From positions 434,001 through 498,000 of the forward strand of contig NZ_JAERRK010000002.1 of assembly GCF_016741775.1 (NCBI RefSeq): a stretch of DNA of 64,000 nt, given 5' to 3'. Every line of letters starts with the position of its first letter. The stretch's first letter is position 1. Shown piece by piece: positions 25,525 through 36,450 of this stretch. This DNA is from Streptomyces actinomycinicus. Its GTDB lineage: Bacteria; Actinomycetota; Actinomycetes; Streptomycetales; Streptomycetaceae. Below the pieces are notes generated by a model. The model was not told the origin of the DNA. It made no database searches and saw only the letters and a program-made list of their open reading frames with translations. The translations under genes and the position numbers were made by a program.

Positions 25525-25679
25525 GCCGTGAACCTGCCCTCCCGCGCTGTGTCCGCACTGTCCGGGCCCTGAATTCTCGGTGAGGACCCGCTGTCCGTCG
25601 CGCGCGTGTTCGTGCCGTGTCGATGGAGAGGACGTCGCGGATCCGTCCGGCGGTTGCCGCGCTCAGTAGGGTGCGGCGC

Positions 25680-26936
25680 ATGACACCTACCGGTACCGGT
25701 CTGCGCCGCACACTGGGTGTGCGGGACGCCGTGGTCGTGGGCCTCGGCTCGATGGTCGGCGCCGGTGTCTTCTCGGCCCTGGGTCCGGCCGCGCGTGCGG
25801 CCGGGCCCGGCCTGCCGGCCGGGCTGGCCCTCGCCGCCCTGGTGGCCTACTGCAACGCCATGTCCTCGGCCCGGCTCGCCGCGCGCTATCCGGCTTCCGG
25901 TGGCACGTACGTCTACGGCAGGGAGCGGCTGGGTGCCTTCTGGGGCTATCTCGCCGGCTGGGCGTTCGTGGTCGGCAAGACGGCCTCCTGCGCGGCCATG
26001 GCGCTCACGGTGGGCGCGTACGTCTGGCCGGGGCAGGCGCACGCGGTGGCGGTCGCGGCCGTGGTGACGCTGACGGCCGTCAACTACGGGGGGATCCAGA
26101 AGTCGGCGTGGCTGACCCGGGTGATCGTGGCCGTCGTACTGGCCGTTCTCGCTGCCGTGGTCGTGGTGTGCCTCGCCTCCGGGCGGACCGACGCGGGCCG
26201 GCTGGACGTCGGCCTGTCGTCGGGTGCCGGCGGGGTGCTCCAGGCGGCCGGGCTGCTGTTCTTCGCCTTCGCCGGGTACGCACGGATCGCCACCCTCGGG
26301 GAGGAGGTGCGCGATCCGGCGCGCACGATCCCGCGGGCCGTGCCGGTGGCTCTGGGCATCGCTCTGGTGGTGTACGCGTGCGTGGCCGTCGCGGTGCTCG
26401 CCGTCCTCGGCGCGGACCGGCTCGGGCAGTCGGTGGCACCGCTGGCCGACGCGGTGCGGGTGGCCGGGGTGCCGGGGCTCGTGCCCGTGGTGCGGGCCGG
26501 GGCCGCGGTGGCCGCGCTGGGATCTCTGCTGGCGTTGATCCTCGGTGTGTCCCGCACGACGCTCGCCATGGCGCGTGACGGGCACCTGCCGGGCGCGCTG
26601 GCGGCCGTGCACCCGCGGTTCCGGGTGCCGCACCGGGCGGAACTGGCCGTGGGCGCTGCGGTCGCCGTCCTGGCGGCAACGGTGGACGTGCGTGGGGCGA
26701 TCGGCTTCTCGTCCTTCGGCGTGCTGGCCTACTACGGCGTCGCCAACGCCTCTGCCTGGACCCTGAGTGCGGCCCCGCTGTCCCGCGTGGTGCCCGCGGT
26801 GGGCCTGCTGGGCTGCGCCACGCTGGCCTTCGCGCTGCCGGCGCTCTCGGTGGCCGTGGGCGCGGGGGTGCTCGTGGCGGGCGTGGCGGCCTACGCCGTA
26901 CGACGGTGGTGGACCCGCGGGGCACACGCCGCCTGA
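25680..26936 (+). CDS. APC-family amino acid permease
   Basis: 418 residues from the ATG at 25680 (MTPTGTGLRRTLGVRDAVV). About 12 hydrophobic segments are present. The first carries the APC signature VVVGLGSMVGAGVFSALGPA, and a later loop has FFAFAGYARIATLGEEVRDPARTIPRA, the conserved substrate/proton-coupling region. It is shorter than most family members (450-500). The substrate is unknown. It is divergent from the GlsB-like gene and followed by yccF on the same strand after about 150 bases. Confidence 0.9.
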   Translation: MTPTGTGLRRTLGVRDAVVVGLGSMVGAGVFSALGPAARAAGPGLPAGLALAALVAYCNAMSSARLAARYPASGGTYVYGRERLGAFWGYLAGWAFVVGKTASCAAMALTVGAYVWPGQAHAVAVAAVVTLTAVNYGGIQKSAWLTRVIVAVVLAVLAAVVVVCLASGRTDAGRLDVGLSSGAGGVLQAAGLLFFAFAGYARIATLGEEVRDPARTIPRAVPVALGIALVVYACVAVAVLAVLGADRLGQSVAPLADAVRVAGVPGLVPVVRAGAAVAALGSLLALILGVSRTTLAMARDGHLPGALAAVHPRFRVPHRAELAVGAAVAVLAATVDVRGAIGFSSFGVLAYYGVANASAWTLSAAPLSRVVPAVGLLGCATLAFALPALSVAVGAGVLVAGVAAYAVRRWWTRGAHAA

Positions 26937-27087
26937 CTACACCGGCAAGCGCGGTGGACCCCGGCGGGATCGTCTCGGTACGTTCCCGATCACGCCACAG
27001 GGTCGCTGCGGTTCCCCCGGGTTGCATGATCGGCTGATACTTGTGGCAGCAGGCATGCCGGCGGTGCGACCTGGAAAGGTGCCGATC

Positions 27088-27489
27088 ATGAAGGTGTTCA
27101 ACCTGCTGCTCAACATCGTGTGGCTCGTCTTCTGCGGCCTCTGGATGGCGATCGCCTATCTGATCGCGGCGGTGATCTGTTTCGTCCTCATCGTGACCAT
27201 CCCGTTCGGCATCGCGTCGCTGCGCATCGCCGGATTCGTGCTGTGGCCGTTCGGGCGGACCACGGTGGAGCGGCCGGGGGCGGGGGCCGGGTCGTTCATC
27301 GGCAACGTGATCTGGGTGATCTTCGCGGGGTGGTGGCTGGCCCTGGCGCACCTGATCACGAGCATCCCGCTCTTCCTGTCGATCATCGGTATCCCCTTCG
27401 GCTGGGCGAACCTCAAGCTCATCCCGATCTCGCTCATGCCGCTCGGACGCGAGGTGGTGCAGTCCGACGAGGGATTCGCCGGACGCTGA
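27088..27489 (+). CDS. YccF-family inner membrane protein
   Basis: 133 residues from the ATG at 27088 (MKVFNLLLNIVWLVFCGLW). It has two copies of the YccF domain: IPFGIASLRIAGFVLWPFGR and then IPFGWANLKLIPISLMPLGR, each preceded by a membrane hairpin. An in-frame ATG at 27055 is less likely because the domain starts at 27088. Function is unknown. Confidence 0.92.
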   Translation: MKVFNLLLNIVWLVFCGLWMAIAYLIAAVICFVLIVTIPFGIASLRIAGFVLWPFGRTTVERPGAGAGSFIGNVIWVIFAGWWLALAHLITSIPLFLSIIGIPFGWANLKLIPISLMPLGREVVQSDEGFAGR

Positions 27490-27669
27490 TCGACCGCCGC
27501 CGCAACGGCGGGCGTGAGAGGGGGGCGACGGAGCCGGCGGGCAGGGGTGCCGGTCAGCGCGAGTCGGCCGGAAGTCGGGGCAGCGCGAGGCGGCCGGGAG
27601 CCGGGGCAGCGTGAGCCGGCTGGGAGCCAGGGGGCGCTGGTCAGGGGGCCGGTCGGGGGGAGGCGGTCG
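27490..27669. repeat. GGCCGGGAGCCGGGGCAGCG-type low-complexity spacer
   Basis: Short, imperfect repeats of GAG(C)CGG(C/G)GGGC between the convergent yccF and htpX genes. No gene is visible. Confidence 0.6.
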
Positions 27670-28530
27670 TCACGGGCGGCCGGCCATCTGCTCGAGGCGG
27701 GCGATCCGCTCCGCCATCGGCGGGTGCGTGGAGAACATCTTGGACAGTCCCTGGCCCGGGCGGAACGGGTTGGCGATCATCATGTGGCTCGCCGTCTCGA
27801 TCCGGGGCTCGGGGGGCAGCGGCAGCTGCTTGGTGCCCGTCTCCAGCTTGCGCAGGGCGCTGGCGAGGGCGATCGGGTCGCCGGTGAGCTGGGCTCCGGA
27901 GGCGTCCGCCTCGTATTCCCGGGAGCGGCTGATGGCCAGCTGGATCAGGGTGGCGGCGATCGGGCCGAGGATCATGATCAGCAGCATGCCCAGCAGGCCG
28001 GGGCCGTCGTCGTCGTCCGAGCGGCCGACCGGGATCAGCCAGGCGAAGTTGACCAAGAACATGATCACGGAGGCGAGTGCGCCGGCGACCGAGGAGATGA
28101 GGATGTCCCGGTTGTAGACGTGGCTCAGCTCGTGGCCGATGACGCCGCGCAGCTCGCGCTCGTCGAGGAGGCGCAGGATGCCCTCGGTGCAGCACACGGC
28201 CGCGTTGCGCGGGTTGCGGCCCGTGGCGAAGGCGTTGGGGGCCTCCGTGGGCGAGATGTAGAGCCGGGGCATGGGCTGGCGGGCCTGCGTGGACAGCTCA
28301 CGCACCATTCGGTATAGCGCGGGGGCCTCGAACTCGCTGACCGGGCGGGCACGCATCGCGCGCAGTGCCAGCTTGTCGCTGTTCCAGTACGCGTACGCGT
28401 TCGTGCCCAGGGCGATCAGGACCGCGACGATCAGTCCGGTGCGGCCGAAGAAGCTGCCGATGACGATGATGAGTGCGGACAGGCCCCCGAGGAGTACGGC
28501 TGTCCTGAGCCCGTTGTGCCGGCGGTGCAC
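27670..28530 (-). CDS. htpX: HtpX-family membrane zinc protease (M48B)
   Basis: 286 residues from the GTG at 28530 ([16 protein letters not shown]), preceded by GGAGG. Two N-terminal membrane segments (about residues 10-45) precede the cytosolic M48 domain. The zinc site is GHELSHVYN (His133, Glu134, His137), with the third ligand in [10 protein letters not shown] after two further membrane segments. HtpX degrades damaged membrane proteins with FtsH (family knowledge). Longer in-frame extensions upstream run into nuoN and are not real. Confidence 0.95.
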   Translation of the reverse strand: MHRRHNGLRTAVLLGGLSALIIVIGSFFGRTGLIVAVLIALGTNAYAYWNSDKLALRAMRARPVSEFEAPALYRMVRELSTQARQPMPRLYISPTEAPNAFATGRNPRNAAVCCTEGILRLLDERELRGVIGHELSHVYNRDILISSVAGALASVIMFLVNFAWLIPVGRSDDDDGPGLLGMLLIMILGPIAATLIQLAISRSREYEADASGAQLTGDPIALASALRKLETGTKQLPLPPEPRIETASHMMIANPFRPGQGLSKMFSTHPPMAERIARLEQMAGRP

Positions 28531-28697
28531 GGTGCGCCCTCCAAATCGTGCAGCTTGGGGAACACTCTGATCCAGTGGACCCTCCCGCTGGGGACAACGC
28601 CAGGCGGCGGCCACGAGTTCCCCGGTGCCTGCGGCGGTGCGCATCGGCCGTACGGGTGACGTGCTGGTTCGGCCCTGCGCGCGCGGGACGGAACGGG

Positions 28698-28719
28698 TGC
28701 CCCACGCGCGCGTGGCCAC
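28698..28719. terminator. hairpin after nuoN containing CACGCGCGCGTG
   Basis: GTGCCCCACGCG pairs with CGCGTGGCCAC around the perfect 14-bp palindrome CCACGCGCGCGTGG (28702-28715), immediately downstream of the nuoN stop codon and thus at the end of the nuo operon. Confidence 0.6.
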
Positions 28720-28721
28720 TC

Positions 28722-30245
28722 CTAGAAGAGTCCGGTGCCCGCGAAGCGGAGGACCAGCTGGGGCGCTCCGGACAGGGCGACGCCGATGACCCCGGCGAGG
28801 GCGACGGCGGCCGTGAGGGGGGCCGGGACGCGGTGCCGGGCGGGCTCGCCCTCGGGGGCGCGGAACAGCAGGGCCGTCCACTGCAGGTAGTAGAAGAGGG
28901 CGATCACGACGTTGACGGCCATGACGACGGCGAGCCAGCCGAGGCCCGCGTCGACGGCCGCCGAGAAGACGGTGACCTTGGCGAACAGGCCGATGACGCC
29001 CGGCGGCAGTCCGGCCAGGCACAGCAGGAAGAAGGCCAGCAACAGGGCGGTGACCGGGTGGGCGGCGTACAGGCCCCGGTAGTCGCTGATCCGGTTCAGC
29101 GCCCGGCCGCGGCCGACCACGGCGGCCACCGCGAAGGCACCGAGGTTCACGGCGGCGTACATCAGGGCGTACGCGACCGTGGAGCCGATCGCCTTCTCGG
29201 CGTCCTTGGTGTAACCGGCGGCGGCGATCGGCACCAGCAGGTACCCGGCCTGGCCGACGGAGGACCAGGCGAGCAGCCGTACGGCGCTGTACGCGCGCGT
29301 GGCCTGCTGGCGCAGCGCGGCGACGTTGCCGACGGTCATGGTCAGGGCGGCCAGGGCGGCGAGCGCGGGCCCCCAGACGTCGGCGTACGACGGGAACGCG
29401 ACGACGGTGACGAGGATCAGGCCGGAGAAGCCGACGGCCTTGCCGACGACCGACAGGTAGGCGGCGACCGGCAGGGGCGCGCCCACATAGGTGTCGGGCA
29501 CCCAGAAGTGGAACGGCACGGCGGCCGTCTTGAAGGCGAAGCCGACCAGGGTGAGGACGACACCGGTCTGGGCGAGGGTGTGCAGCTGCCCGTCGACGTG
29601 CGGCAGGCGCTGGGCGACCTGGGTGAGGTAGAGGGTGCCGGTGGAGGCGTAGACGAAGCTGATGCCCATCAGGCTGACCGCGGTGGCGGTCACCGAGGAC
29701 AGGAAGAACTTCAGGGCGGCCTCGGAGGACCGCTTGTCGCCGTGCCGGATGCCGACGAGGGCGAACGCGGGCAGGGAGGCGACCTCCAGGGCGACGATCA
29801 GGGTGGCCAGGTCGCGGGAGGCGGGCAGCAGGGCGGCGCCGGCCGCGGAGGACAGCAGCAGGAACCAGAACTCGCCCGCCGGTACGCGGCGCCGGTCGTC
29901 GTCCAGGTGGGTGACGGACAGCAGGGCCGCGAGCAGGGCGCCGCCGAGGACCAGGAACTGGATGACGAGGGTGAACCGGTCGACGGTGTAGCTGCACGCG
30001 CGCGTGCTGCCGTTCAGGCAGAAGGTGCTGCGGTCGCCGTCCAGGAGGGGCAGGAGCAGCAGGGCCGAGGCGGTGAGTCCCGCGACCGAGACCCAGCCCA
30101 GGACGGCCTTCCTGGGCTCGGGCACGAACAGGTCGGCGACGAGGACGACGAGCGCCACCACGGCGGCGAGTGTGGGCGGGGCGATCGCGAGCCAGTCGAC
30201 GGACTGGACCGCCGGCTGGGCGAGCGGCTGGGCCAGGGCGCTCAT
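28722..30245 (-). CDS. nuoN: NADH-quinone oxidoreductase subunit N (second nuo set)
   Basis: Antiporter-like proton-pumping subunit of complex I, 507 residues, about 14 membrane segments. The ATG at 30245 overlaps the nuoM stop by four bases (ATGA). Family signatures are [57 protein letters not shown] (conserved Lys) and [22 protein letters not shown]. It is the last gene of the nuoABCHIJKLMN operon. One exact CACGCGCGCGTG lies inside the gene (29995-30006). Confidence 0.95.
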   Translation of the reverse strand: MSALAQPLAQPAVQSVDWLAIAPPTLAAVVALVVLVADLFVPEPRKAVLGWVSVAGLTASALLLLPLLDGDRSTFCLNGSTRACSYTVDRFTLVIQFLVLGGALLAALLSVTHLDDDRRRVPAGEFWFLLLSSAAGAALLPASRDLATLIVALEVASLPAFALVGIRHGDKRSSEAALKFFLSSVTATAVSLMGISFVYASTGTLYLTQVAQRLPHVDGQLHTLAQTGVVLTLVGFAFKTAAVPFHFWVPDTYVGAPLPVAAYLSVVGKAVGFSGLILVTVVAFPSYADVWGPALAALAALTMTVGNVAALRQQATRAYSAVRLLAWSSVGQAGYLLVPIAAAGYTKDAEKAIGSTVAYALMYAAVNLGAFAVAAVVGRGRALNRISDYRGLYAAHPVTALLLAFFLLCLAGLPPGVIGLFAKVTVFSAAVDAGLGWLAVVMAVNVVIALFYYLQWTALLFRAPEGEPARHRVPAPLTAAVALAGVIGVALSGAPQLVLRFAGTGLF

Positions 30246-31816
30246 CGGGTGCCTCCTGCGAGGAGCTGCTGCACGGCCGGGTCGGTCAGCCCGAGCAGGG
30301 CCTTCGGCCACAGTCCGGCCAGGACGGTGAGGGTGACGAGCGGTGTCCAGGCGGCGAACTCGTAGCCGTGCACGTCGGCGAGTTTCGGGACTTCGTGCTC
30401 CGCGCCGCCCATGCAGACCCGGCGGACCACGATCAGCATGTACGCGGCGGTCAGCAGGGTGCCGAAGGCGCCGATGGCCATGAAGGTGAGGAACGCGGGC
30501 CGGCTGAGGCCGGCGGCGGGCTCGAAGGAGCCGAACAGGGCGAGCATCTCGCCCCAGAACCCGGCGAGTCCCGGCAGGCCGAGGGAGGCGACGGCACCGA
30601 AGGCGAGCAGGCCGCCGAGGCGCGGGGCCTTGCCGTACAGGGCGGCGCCGGTTCCCTCGGCGAGGGTGTCGAGGTCGGTGGTGCCGGTGCGGTCCTTCAG
30701 CGCGCCGACCAGGAAGAACAGCAGGCCGGTGATGAGGCCGTGGGCGATGTTGGCGAACAGGGCGCCGTTCACGCCGGTCGGGGTCATGGTGGCGATGCCG
30801 AGCAGGACGAAGCCCATGTGGCCGACGGAGGAGTAGGCGATCAGTCGCTTGAGGTCGCCCTTCGCGCCCCGCTTGGCGAGGGCCAGGCAGGCCAGGGACC
30901 CGTAGATGATCCCGACGACGGCGAACGCGGCGAGGTATGGCGCGAAGGTGTGGAAGCCGTGCGGCGCCACCGGCAGCAGGATCCGGACGAAACCGTACGT
31001 ACCCATCTTCAGCAGGACACCGGCCAGCAGCACCGAGCCGACGGTGGGGGCCGCCGTGTGGGCGTCGGGCAGCCAGCTGTGCAAGGGCCACATCGGCGTC
31101 TTCACGGCGAGCCCGAGCCCGATCGTCAGAACGGCGATGACCTGCACGGAAGCGGTCAGTGACCGGCCGTTGTCAGTGGCGAGTGCCACCATGTCGAACG
31201 TGCCCGCCTTGATTCCGATCAGGAGCAGGCCGAGCAGCATGACCACGGAACCGAGCAGGGTGAACAGGATGAACTTCCACGCGGCCCGGGTCCGGCCCTC
31301 GCCGCCCCAGCGGGCGATGAGGAAGTACATCGGGATGAGCACCGTCTCGAACGCGAGGAAGAACAGCAGCAGGTCGAGGACGGCGAAGGTCGCGAGGGTG
31401 CCGGACTCGAGCAGGAGCAGCAGCGCGACGAACGCCTTCGGGGACCCGCCGGCGGGCGGGTTGAAGTAGGAGTACAGCGCGCAGAGGAAGGTCAGCAGCG
31501 CGGTCAGGACCAGGAGGGGGAGCGAGATGCCGTCGATGCCGAGGTGGATCCGCACGTCGAGCGCGGGGATCCAGCTGATGTCGGTCGTGGCCTGCATCTT
31601 CGACGGGTGGTTGTGGTCGAAGCCGAGCGCGAGGACGATCGCGGCGGCGAGGATCACGCCGGTCACGGTCACGCCGTGCCGGAGCACGGCCTGCTCGGGC
31701 GACTTCCCCTTCAGCCCGGGCGGGGCCGGGAGGAGAGCGGCGGCGGCACCGAGGAGCGGGCCGACGACGACGAATGCCAGAAGGAACTGCATCACGGACT
31801 CGTTGATATCGATCAC
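30242..31816 (-). CDS. nuoM: NADH-quinone oxidoreductase subunit M (second nuo set)
   Basis: Antiporter-like membrane subunit, 524 residues, GTG start at 31816 ([19 protein letters not shown]). Signatures include [20 protein letters not shown] (conserved Glu), [21 protein letters not shown] (Lys and His of the proton path), [13 protein letters not shown] and [20 protein letters not shown]. It starts 6 bases after nuoL and overlaps nuoN. Confidence 0.95.
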   Translation of the reverse strand: MIDINESVMQFLLAFVVVGPLLGAAAALLPAPPGLKGKSPEQAVLRHGVTVTGVILAAAIVLALGFDHNHPSKMQATTDISWIPALDVRIHLGIDGISLPLLVLTALLTFLCALYSYFNPPAGGSPKAFVALLLLLESGTLATFAVLDLLLFFLAFETVLIPMYFLIARWGGEGRTRAAWKFILFTLLGSVVMLLGLLLIGIKAGTFDMVALATDNGRSLTASVQVIAVLTIGLGLAVKTPMWPLHSWLPDAHTAAPTVGSVLLAGVLLKMGTYGFVRILLPVAPHGFHTFAPYLAAFAVVGIIYGSLACLALAKRGAKGDLKRLIAYSSVGHMGFVLLGIATMTPTGVNGALFANIAHGLITGLLFFLVGALKDRTGTTDLDTLAEGTGAALYGKAPRLGGLLAFGAVASLGLPGLAGFWGEMLALFGSFEPAAGLSRPAFLTFMAIGAFGTLLTAAYMLIVVRRVCMGGAEHEVPKLADVHGYEFAAWTPLVTLTVLAGLWPKALLGLTDPAVQQLLAGGTR

Positions 31817-31822
31817 GCCTGC

Positions 31823-33817
31823 TCACGCTCCCGTGGCGACGAGGAGGACGGCGACCGCCAGGACGACGGTGCCGGCGAGCAGCGCGCTCACATAGGTCTG
31901 CACATTGCCGGTCTGGGCGCGCCGGACGGCGGCCCCGAGCAGCCGGGGCAGGGCGGCGGCGGCACCGACGTAGGTCTCGACGACCTCGCGGTCGAGGAAC
32001 CGGACGAGCCGCGCGCCGGCCTGGACCGGACGGACGAACAGGGCCGTGTACACGGCGTCCAGGTGGAAGCCCGAGGCCGCCGCCCGGTGCAGCGGGCCGA
32101 GCAGCAGCCTGCCGGGGTCGGCTGGGTCGGGGGCGTAGGCGATGTCGCCGTAGGCCGGCTCGTGGGTGGCGATGGCCTCGGCCTCGACCAGGCCCGCGTC
32201 GCCCTCGGGGTGGGCGGCGACGGCGCCGATCGGGGTACGTGCGGCGAGCGCCGTGGTGCGCTGCCAGGCACCGTAGGTGAGCAGTCCGCCGACCAGGGCG
32301 AGGCCCGTGCCGAGGATGGAGGTGAGGAGGGTCGGAGCCAGGTCGCGGCCGTCGAACCAGCCGGGCAGTGAGCGGTAGGCGAGCCCGCCGAAGGCCAGGG
32401 ACGGGACGGCGAGGACCCACAGCACGACGGTCATCGTCAGGGGCTGGCGGCCGTGATCGGGGGCCTCGGCGCCCTTGCCGCGGAACGCCAGCAGCCACAG
32501 CCGGGTGGCGTAGGCGGCGGTGAGCAGGGCGGTGACCATGCCCGCGACGAGCACGATCCAGCCGGCGGCGCCGGGCACGTGCGCGGTGTGGCCGCCGGTG
32601 GCGTGCTCGGCGGTGCCGAGGACGGACTCCTTGGAGAAGAAGCCGCTGAACGGGGGGATCGCGGCGAGCGCGAGCAGCGCCACGGTCATCGTCCAGTAGG
32701 CGTCCGGGATGCGGTCGCGCAGGCCGTGCATGCGGGACATGGCGGCCAGCGAGTTGGTGCCGGCGGCGTGGATGATCACGCCGGCCGCGAGGAACAGCAG
32801 CGCCTTGAAGGCGCCGTGCGACAGGAGGTGGAAGACGGCGGCGCCGCGGTCGCCGACGGCGAGGGCGCCTGTCATGTAGCCGAGCTGGCCGATCGTCGAG
32901 TAGGCGAGGACACGCTTGATGTCGTCCTGGGCGAGCGCGGCGAGTCCGGAGCCGGCCATCGTCACGGCGGCCATGACGGCGAGGACCAGCATCGCGGCAG
33001 AGGAGGCCTCGAACACCGGGAGGAGACGGGCGATGAAGTAGACACCGGCGGCGACCATCGTCGCGGCGTGGATCAGTGCCGAGACGGGTGTGGGGCCCGC
33101 CATCGCGTCAGGGAGCCAGGTGTGCAGCGGGAACTGCGCCGACTTGCCCGCGACGCCCGCGAGCAGCAGCAGTGCGACCACGGTGGGGTGGTGCAGGTTG
33201 CCGCCCGCGACGGCGCCGAGGACGCGTGTGATCCGGAACGAGCCGGCGTCGGTGGCCAGGGCGAACAGGCCGATGAGGAACGGCACGTCGCCGAGCTTGG
33301 TGACCAGGAAGGCCTTCAGGGAGGCGGCGCGGGCCTCGGGGGTCTCCCAGTAGTGGCCGACCAGGAAGTAGGAGCAGATGCCCATGACTTCCCAGCCGAC
33401 CAGCAGCACGATCAGGTCGCCGGAGTAGACGACCAGGAGCATCGCGGAGGTGAAGAGGGAGACGAGCGCGGCGTACGAGGGGTAGCGCGGGTCGTCGCGC
33501 AGGTAGCCGGTGGAGTAGATCTGCACGCAGGCCGCGACGAACGCGACCAGGACGGCGACGAGCGCGGCGAAGCCGTCGATGTGCAGGGCCAGCTCGATCG
33601 GGACGGATCCGGTGGGCGTCAGCTCGGTGTGGGCGTCCACGGCCTGGCCGCCGCCCTGGCGGACGGCGACCAGCGCGGCCAGTACGAGCGAGCCCAGCGG
33701 CGGCAGCACGGCGAGCGGGCGGACGAACCCGGGGGCGGTGCGGCCGGACAGCAGGCCGGCGACGGCGCCCAGGAACGGCAGGAGGGGGACGAGGACGGCG
33801 AGGGTGGTCGTGGTCAC
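31823..33817 (-). CDS. nuoL: NADH-quinone oxidoreductase subunit L (second nuo set)
   Basis: Antiporter-like subunit with the C-terminal amphipathic arm, 664 residues, GTG start at 33817 overlapping the nuoK stop (GTGA). Signatures are [20 protein letters not shown] (conserved Glu), [38 protein letters not shown] and [14 protein letters not shown]. About 15-16 membrane segments; the long C-terminal section around residues 540-630 fits the lateral helix. Confidence 0.95.
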   Translation of the reverse strand: MTTTTLAVLVPLLPFLGAVAGLLSGRTAPGFVRPLAVLPPLGSLVLAALVAVRQGGGQAVDAHTELTPTGSVPIELALHIDGFAALVAVLVAFVAACVQIYSTGYLRDDPRYPSYAALVSLFTSAMLLVVYSGDLIVLLVGWEVMGICSYFLVGHYWETPEARAASLKAFLVTKLGDVPFLIGLFALATDAGSFRITRVLGAVAGGNLHHPTVVALLLLAGVAGKSAQFPLHTWLPDAMAGPTPVSALIHAATMVAAGVYFIARLLPVFEASSAAMLVLAVMAAVTMAGSGLAALAQDDIKRVLAYSTIGQLGYMTGALAVGDRGAAVFHLLSHGAFKALLFLAAGVIIHAAGTNSLAAMSRMHGLRDRIPDAYWTMTVALLALAAIPPFSGFFSKESVLGTAEHATGGHTAHVPGAAGWIVLVAGMVTALLTAAYATRLWLLAFRGKGAEAPDHGRQPLTMTVVLWVLAVPSLAFGGLAYRSLPGWFDGRDLAPTLLTSILGTGLALVGGLLTYGAWQRTTALAARTPIGAVAAHPEGDAGLVEAEAIATHEPAYGDIAYAPDPADPGRLLLGPLHRAAASGFHLDAVYTALFVRPVQAGARLVRFLDREVVETYVGAAAALPRLLGAAVRRAQTGNVQTYVSALLAGTVVLAVAVLLVATGA

Positions 33818-34203
33818 GCGGTGGCCTCAGCCTTCTCGGCCGCGGAGGAGCCCGGGCCCTCGGTGTCCGGGCCTTCGGACTCGGGGCGCTCGGCGGTGTC
33901 GCGGAGCTTGTCGATGTCGGAGGTGCCGCGGTTGCGGTGGACGGCGAGCACGATCGCCAGGCCGATGCCGATCTCGGCGGCGGCGATGGCGATGGTGAAC
34001 AGGGTCAGCGCCTGGCCGGAGTGCAGGGTCTCGCGGACGGTCCGGCTGAGCCAGACGTCGAAGGCGACCAGGTTGAGGTTGACGGCGTTGAGCATCAGCT
34101 CGACCGACATCAGGACCAGGATCGCGTTGCGGCGGGCGAGGACGCCGTACAGGCCGGTGCAGAAGAGGAGGGCGGAGAGTACGGCGGGGTAGGCGAGGTG
34201 CAT
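33814..34203 (-). CDS. nuoK: NADH-quinone oxidoreductase subunit K (second nuo set)
   Basis: Small membrane subunit, 129 residues, ATG at 34203 overlapping the nuoJ stop by one base. The family core [17 protein letters not shown] contains the essential membrane Glu, and a second Glu lies in [20 protein letters not shown]. It is longer than usual (about 100) because of a charged C-terminal tail (residues 95-129, Glu/Pro/Gly-rich). Confidence 0.95.
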   Translation of the reverse strand: MHLAYPAVLSALLFCTGLYGVLARRNAILVLMSVELMLNAVNLNLVAFDVWLSRTVRETLHSGQALTLFTIAIAAAEIGIGLAIVLAVHRNRGTSDIDKLRDTAERPESEGPDTEGPGSSAAEKAEATA

Positions 34204-34841
34204 CAGCGGGCGCCTTCCTTCTCGCCGGGGCCGGCCGCGGGGAGGTCCGCGGCGGTGGTCCTGCCCGGGCCGGCCGCGTCCGGCGTGGCCTTGCGGGACA
34301 GGACGATCGCGCCGACCAGGGCCGCGAGGAGCAGGACGGACAGGGCTTCGAAGGGCAGCACCCAGTACCGGAACAGGCTCGCGCCGGTGACGCGGGTGGT
34401 GCCGGCGGCCGGGCCGTCCAGGTCGATCCAGGTGGTGCGGAAGGCGTCCACGACCACCCAGACCAGGGCGACGGCCGCGGCGACCGCGACGGTCAGGGCG
34501 GCCCAGCGGTTGCCGGAGTCGGCGTCCGGGGAGCGCCCGATGGGGGCCCTGGTGAGCATCAGCCCGAACAGGAGGAGGACGACGACGGAGCCGACGTAGA
34601 TCAGGACCTGCACCCAGGCGATGAATTCGGCCGTGAGCAGCAGGTACTCCACGGCGAGGCCGCCGAGTGCGACCACCAGCCACAGGGCGGCGTGCACCAG
34701 CTGCCGGGTGGTGACGGTGACGAGCGCGGCGCCGAGGGTGACCAGGCCGACCAGGAGGAACGCGATCTCGACGCCGGTCGGGGACAGGAAGCCGTGCGAA
34801 TCGGCGGCGGCCACGGTGGCCGTTGCTGCGGTGAGGCTCAC
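34203..34841 (-). CDS. nuoJ: NADH-quinone oxidoreductase subunit J (second nuo set)
   Basis: Membrane subunit, 212 residues with five predicted membrane segments, GTG start at 34841 overlapping the nuoI stop (GTGA). The conserved helix around [20 protein letters not shown] and the following [11 protein letters not shown] are typical of NuoJ transmembrane helix 3. The C-terminus is Pro/Gly/Ala-rich and soluble. Confidence 0.94.
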   Translation of the reverse strand: MSLTAATATVAAADSHGFLSPTGVEIAFLLVGLVTLGAALVTVTTRQLVHAALWLVVALGGLAVEYLLLTAEFIAWVQVLIYVGSVVVLLLFGLMLTRAPIGRSPDADSGNRWAALTVAVAAAVALVWVVVDAFRTTWIDLDGPAAGTTRVTGASLFRYWVLPFEALSVLLLAALVGAIVLSRKATPDAAGPGRTTAADLPAAGPGEKEGAR

Positions 34842-35479
34842 GACTCACCCTCCTGCGGTTCCTGCGGTTCCTGCGGTGCGGCCTGTGCGGCCTGTGCGGC
34901 CTGTGCGGCGGCCAGCTTCTCGGCCGTCTTGCGGGCCGCGGCGATCTCCTTGGGCTCCTCGGCGCTGGGGTCCAGGGCGGGCGGGGCCGGTACGGTCCAC
35001 ATCCACTCGCGGAGCTTGTCCCGTTCGTGGGTGAGTTCGCGGATGTCGGTCTCGGCGTACTCGAACTCCGGGGACCAGAACAGTGCGTCGAAGGGGCACA
35101 CCTCGATGCAGATACCGCAGTACATGCACAGGGAGAAGTCGATCGCGAACCGGTCGAGGACGTTCCGGCTGCGCTCACGGCCACCGGGGGCGGCCGGCGG
35201 GACCGTCTCCTTGTGGGAGTCGATGTAGATGCACCAGTCCGGGCACTCGCGGGCGCAGAGCATGCAGACCGTGCAGTTCTCCTCGAACAGGCCGATCACT
35301 CCGCGGGTGCGGGGCGGCAGCTCGGGCAGGGCGTCCGGGTACTGCTCGGTGACGGACTTCCGCGTCATCGTGCGCAGGGTGACGGCCAGGCCCTTGGCCA
35401 GGCCACTACCGGGAATCGACAGGCGGGGCCGCCCGGAGGGCTTCGTTGCGGGGTGGTGGTCGGGTGACGGGCGGGACAT
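34838..35479 (-). CDS. nuoI: NADH-quinone oxidoreductase subunit I, two [4Fe-4S] clusters (second nuo set)
   Basis: Ferredoxin-like subunit that carries clusters N6a/N6b to NuoB, 213 residues, ATG at 35479. Two complete CxxCxxCxxxCP motifs are visible: [12 protein letters not shown] and [12 protein letters not shown]. The C-terminal 25 residues are repetitive ([11 protein letters not shown] then PQEPQEPQE), encoded by 9-bp DNA repeats. An N-terminal extension ([17 protein letters not shown]) precedes the domain. Start codons further upstream run into nuoH and nuoC and are not real. Confidence 0.95.
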   Translation of the reverse strand: MSRPSPDHHPATKPSGRPRLSIPGSGLAKGLAVTLRTMTRKSVTEQYPDALPELPPRTRGVIGLFEENCTVCMLCARECPDWCIYIDSHKETVPPAAPGGRERSRNVLDRFAIDFSLCMYCGICIEVCPFDALFWSPEFEYAETDIRELTHERDKLREWMWTVPAPPALDPSAEEPKEIAAARKTAEKLAAAQAAQAAQAAPQEPQEPQEGES

Positions 35480-35481
35480 GG

Positions 35482-36450
35482 TTACTGGATCACCACCTTG
35501 ACGATGCCGGTGAGGGCGATCTGGGCGAGGGAGAGGGGCACGAGCAGGGTCCAGGAGAGCTTCTGGAGCTGGTCCTCGCGCAGCCTGGGGTAGGTGACGC
35601 GGAGCCAGATGACGACGAACGCGAGGATCGCGGTCTTCAGCAGGGTCCACAGCCAGCCCAGGCCGTCCGTGCCCCACGGGCCGTGCCAGCCGCCCAGGAA
35701 GAGGACGGTGGTCAGGCCGCACAGGACCACGATGCCGGCGTACTCGGCGAGCAGGAACAGGGCGAAGCGCAGACCGGTGTACTCGGTGTACGCGCCGAAG
35801 ATGATCTCCGAGTCGGCGACCGGCATGTCGAAGGGCGGGCGCTGGAGTTCGGCGAGTCCGGCGACGAAGAAGACGACCGCGCCGACGAGCTGCCAGGGCA
35901 CCCACCACCAGTGGAAGCCGTGCAGGATGCCGGGAAGGGAGACGGTGCCCGCCGCCATGGCGACGGAGGCCGCCGCCAGCAGCATGGGGAGTTCGTAGGC
36001 GAGCAGCTGGGCGGCCGTGCGCAGACCGCCGAGCAGGGAGAACTTGTTCGCGCTGGCCCAGCCGGCCATCAGCGAGCCGAGCACGCCGACGCCCATCACG
36101 GCGAGCACGAAGAAGACGCCCGCGTCGAGGACCTGGCCGACGGCGCCCGCGCTCGGGCCGATCGGGATGGCGAGCAGTACGAGGAGGTACGGCAGCAGGG
36201 CCACGGCGGGGGCGAGCTGGAAGACGCGGCGGTCGGCGCCGGCCGGGACCACGTCCTCCTTCTGCGCGAACTTCACGCCGTCGGCGATGAGCTGGGCCCA
36301 GCCGTGGAAACCGCCCGCGTACATGGGGCCGAGGCGGCCCTGCATGTGGGCCATCACCTTGTGCTCGGTCTGGCCGATGATCAGCGGGAAGGTGAGGAAG
36401 ACGACGAAGACGACCAGGAGTCGCAGGGCGACGTCCAGCGCGTCGTTCAC
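35482..36450 (-). CDS. nuoH: NADH-quinone oxidoreductase subunit H (second nuo set)
   Basis: Membrane subunit that forms the quinone chamber with NuoB and NuoD, 322 residues, GTG start at 36450 overlapping the nuoC stop (GTGA) with an AGGAGG-like site inside nuoC. Family signatures are [58 protein letters not shown] and [20 protein letters not shown]. About eight membrane segments. Confidence 0.95.
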   Translation of the reverse strand: MNDALDVALRLLVVFVVFLTFPLIIGQTEHKVMAHMQGRLGPMYAGGFHGWAQLIADGVKFAQKEDVVPAGADRRVFQLAPAVALLPYLLVLLAIPIGPSAGAVGQVLDAGVFFVLAVMGVGVLGSLMAGWASANKFSLLGGLRTAAQLLAYELPMLLAAASVAMAAGTVSLPGILHGFHWWWVPWQLVGAVVFFVAGLAELQRPPFDMPVADSEIIFGAYTEYTGLRFALFLLAEYAGIVVLCGLTTVLFLGGWHGPWGTDGLGWLWTLLKTAILAFVVIWLRVTYPRLREDQLQKLSWTLLVPLSLAQIALTGIVKVVIQ